From assembly GCA_038496675.1 (NCBI GenBank), contig CM076651.1:5470790-5534789 (forward strand): 64,000 bases of DNA, in the 5' to 3' direction. The notes beneath the pieces are model-generated. The model searched no databases, had not been told where the DNA came from, and saw only the letters and a list, made by a program, of their open reading frames with translations. Below are positions 60,768 to 64,000 of the stretch, piece after piece. Position numbers and translations under genes: made by a program. The first letter of the stretch is position 1, and every line of letters starts with the position of its first letter. Source of the DNA: Rachycentron canadum (taxonomy: Eukaryota > Chordata > Actinopteri > Carangiformes > Rachycentridae).

Positions 60768-63700
60768 CTTGAAAAAGAAGAGAGGGAGAAGAAGAAGTGA
60801 GTTCACTTCCCCGCTGGGTTCCATTGAAGCCAAACCCCCATATGCCCACAGTGTTTCTAGTAGGTCGCTGCCAGCTGGACCCGTTCTGCTATGAAAGCCC
60901 GAGTCCTGCAATTGCTCAATCAGTTGTGGTCTTAGCGTCATGAAATCTGGGTGACGATGACATCACCCAGCGCCCGCCTGAACCGGCTGTGTGATGTGTA
61001 GCTGCAGTTCCTACTGGCAGCCTTTGGCATCGTGTTTGCTCTCAGTCAGACACAGTTGGACCATAATTAGACATGCTGCTTCCTGTACAAGGACCTCCCT
61101 GTGTAATATTAATCATGTGAGGATAAAGTTGTAAATCCATCCTGTGCGGAAATTCCCCCGTCTTTCATGTTGTTCTCAAAATGGAGAGAAGGGCCCTTTC
61201 TGTAACAGCAAGGAGTGTCAGTGTAATCAGATGTCAACAATGCGAGAGGTTTTGCGGGCCTTGAAATATCTCTAAGTGATAAGGAATTTAATGTAGTGTT
61301 TTCTCTGAGGCTTTCAAAAGAAAAGCCCACCAAATCTGATCATTATGATAACTTGAGTATCTACTATGTGCCCTCATGACCTGATCTCCACTGTGTGAAC
61401 TATGTTTCTATGACAATGTAGAAAAATATTATGAGTAGATTTTATGGGGTATTTAGTGAAATTAGTTCATCTTCACGGAATATCATGGCATATAAAATAC
61501 TGCAGAATAATATTTTTGGTTTCCCAGCATTCATTTTCTCCTCTAAATTATACCATTCGTCATGCGCTCATTACAAAGACAGTCAATTTTGAACCAATTC
61601 CAATTGCCTCTAATTTCTAACTGAAATAATACAAGATGCACATTTTTCATCTGCCTGACATCCATTGACTTTATTATTGTATGGAAATGCCAGACTGTGG
61701 CTGAATAAACACAAAGAAAAGTCAACATAATTCACATTTTTAGATGAAGTTTATTGCTAGGTGTTGCTCTCGCCAAGTTATCAAAATGAAAGTCAAATAA
61801 ACCGTAAGCTATTTTTAATCCTCGTCGGAATTTGTGATACTTCTTCATTTAGAGTTTGAGAAGTTGTTTATCTCAGGGACGCACAATTGCAACAGATTAA
61901 CTGAAAGGGCGGCTCGCAGGTAGCACAACCAATAAGACTGATCATTTTAAGTAGCTGGTGAGTGCATGCAGACCGAGCCATAGGCTACAACACTGACATG
62001 TTGTGTGCTTCTCCTTAATCAAGTTGTAAGTACAACCGAATTATTCTACATTCATCACGGACACCTAAGCTGTCACTGCTGTTTAATGAGTATCAATTAA
62101 GCTGTTTCAACAGACTAGCTCAGCACATACTGTAGACACAAACAGGCAGGCACAGCCCTGAGGAGCAGGCTCTAAACACAACGCGGTGCTCAGTCTCTGA
62201 GGTAGTTTAGGTACAGGATTAGGGTCAAAACAAAGCAAATGTTGGGCATTTCTATTAAGGCGACAATTAAAGAAAGTCCAGTGTGTTTTAGTTCCACACA
62301 CAGAAAGATACAGCACCACCCTTTTTAAACAGTTGCTTAGAAATTAGCCTGATCTTTGTTTGTTGTTTTTAACACTTCTTGTGTTTTTTATCCTAAAACT
62401 TTTTCCTCCAAATGGATTTATTTTTAATTCATGACTAGATAGATTAGTTTTGTCCTTATGCTGTAGCATATTTGACTAATTAGTGGTTACATACATTGAA
62501 AAAATGCATGATAAATTAAGGATTTTATCATTTGTTGGTAATGATTTCAACAAAAGTAGACAAATCATTAGTGAACACATCATTGTGCAATCATGTCTCC
62601 TTTAGTCACAAGCATAATAATAAGTCATACACTTAACTGGCAACTACATCATCATTTTTTCTTCAAGTCCACATTTTAGCCTCAACAAAACTACTCCTCG
62701 AGGTGTTGGGGGGGCTCGAATGTTAATGTGTTTAATAGGGTGCGTGATCCACTGTACCCCCCGCCACGAGGAAAAACAAACTCTTTATTCTTGTCGCTGT
62801 ACATTGGGTCTGACATTAAAACTTGTTTGCTGCTCACAAAAATTATCAAATGAGCCATTCAGTGTTTGAAAGCAGGGCTAATTAGAAAGCTGGAGTTTCT
62901 ATCCCCCAAATCAGTGTTTCTATTGAAGATAACGGCGCCGAAAGCATTAACAATACATGGAACAATTAGCCAGCAACCACATAACAGCGCTGGTTGGGTT
63001 CTAATTCAATTGTACCAATTCAAAGTGTTACTTCAGGATTGTATGCATTTCATTTGAAAATTAAGCTTTGTGTAGCTGTTTCAAACAATATGTGTAATTA
63101 ACAGTACTTTGTTAAACATCTTGAATTCTATATATAAATTAAATGTCAGAAAAAGATATAGAAGAGGTTGCAAGTCATTCTTAATGCGGCCTGCTGTTTA
63201 TTAGTCATGCATGCTGTCTCTATGGCCGAGTCTCTCAAAGACACCAGCTTCAATTTAGCGAGTTGAAGGTGTTTAGATGGACTCGACACGACAGCAGCTA
63301 AATACCTTAAACTGTGATTATTCTCGCTTGTGTATTTTCGGACTATATATCATGTATTATAAACATAAACAAAGATGAGACACGCGAGAATCATCCTGCG
63401 CTGCAATATGGTGGAATTTGGAAATGCATTATTTTTTATTTTTTTGCTTTGACTGGCTGATTAACTGATTCATTTGGACTGATGGTTTGCCAAAGATATT
63501 AAAATTAAACCGACAATTGCTCATTTCAAATCAGTGCATTCTTGATTGGCTGTAATAAGAGATGCATGTTCGAGATTTTTTCTCCCCCCCTCACTTCTCT
63601 CCCTCTCTCTGTTTCTCTACTGGAGTGTGACTGAATTGTACAAAGTGTGAAAGCCTCACTTTGACCCGGGTGGAGAGACAGAAGATCACGGGCCAGCAAG

Positions 63701-64000
63701 GTCAACAGAGGCGGTGGAACATTGACTTGATTCATCAAATTAGGTCCTATGTAATTGCGCTGCATGACGACTCATAAAACATGTGGGCTATAAAGCTGTC
63801 AGGAAGCCATCAGCCTTGTGCTAAATGAAGTTACAAAAGGTGCAAGGTTCACAACTTCATACAGTGCTAGAGTAAAGTGTCCAGCAACACTTCCTCTGGC
63901 CATAACCTCGCTGTCTGCCGTAACCGTGGTGACCAGGCTTTACGCCTCCATGTTGAGATTTGTTTATAACGCACGTGTTTTTACATGAGTTTATTGATTA
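60768..64000. other. Distal intron 1 sequence with candidate conserved blocks
   Basis: No exon recognised. 62860-63780 is nearly free of simple and dispersed repeats and has several AT-rich homeodomain-type sites (GGCTAATTAGAAAG, TGTGTAATTAACAG), so it may hold enhancers (inference). The rest is ordinary unique sequence. Confidence 0.35.

Larger units (their letters stand above)
34426..64000 (-). other. tshz2: tshz2 intron 1 (partial; upstream end outside the window)
   Basis: The acceptor at 34426 must join a first coding exon farther right on the plus-strand map. I looked for a minus-strand exon encoding the conserved MPRRKQQAP start followed by a phase-1 donor and found none in the visible sequence; only the 388-base gap is unread. 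The intron is therefore at least 29.5 kb here. Vertebrate TSHZ2 genes are known for very long first introns. Its visible contents are microsatellites, a few repeats and long unique stretches. Confidence 0.75.

Noticed and set aside
34426..64000. Search for the first tshz2 coding exon (MPRRKQQAP type)
   Set aside because: No minus-strand sequence of that kind with a phase-1 donor was found in the readable intron.
1..64000. tRNA, rRNA and other structured RNA genes
   Set aside because: No B-box-like GGTTCGAATCC with a matching A box, no rRNA-like blocks and no clear snRNA motifs were seen; a covariance-model scan was not possible.

Overview
The window is vertebrate, almost certainly from a ray-finned (percomorph-type) teleost. 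It holds one protein-coding exon in 64 kb, embedded in non-coding DNA rich in A/T, dinucleotide and tetranucleotide microsatellites, and old dispersed repeats. Several of these repeats resemble elements I know from percomorph genomes. Nothing suggests a bacterium, phage or organelle: there are no operons, Shine-Dalgarno sites, CRISPR arrays or compact gene packing.

The gene is tshz2 (teashirt zinc finger homeobox 2), on the minus strand. Its large 3' coding exon runs from a phase-1 splice acceptor at 34426/34425 to a TAG stop at 31385-31387. It encodes three widely spaced N-terminal C2H2 fingers with H-x5-H spacing, a CtBP-type PIDLT motif, an atypical homeodomain and two C-terminal C2H2 fingers. 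The short first coding exon is not visible, so everything from 34426 to the right edge (at least 29.5 kb) is best read as part of tshz2 intron 1. The 3' UTR lies at about 30.67-31.38 kb.

Layout. 1-30.6 kb: sequence downstream of tshz2, a gene desert with a broken Tc1-like transposon (1035-2013), a second fragment of the same element (21486-21812), inverted copies of three other dispersed repeat families, (GT)n, (TCTA)n and (GATA)n microsatellites, and stretches of unique sequence that may be conserved regulatory elements. 30.6-34.4 kb: tshz2 3' UTR and main exon. 34.4-64 kb: intron 1, with long CA/GT arrays, two recognisable repeat copies (about 40.2 and 53.6 kb), a 388-base assembly gap at 43724-44111 and long unique blocks.

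I found no previously undescribed gene system. The observations most worth checking are: the assembly gap, whose two flanks share the same 13 bases and may therefore enclose no real missing sequence; a possible unannotated intronic exon on the tshz2 strand at about 60.46-60.77 kb; the inverted repeat pairs downstream of the gene; and unique intronic blocks that are candidate tshz2 enhancers. Calls of conserved non-coding sequence are inference, because no alignment could be run.
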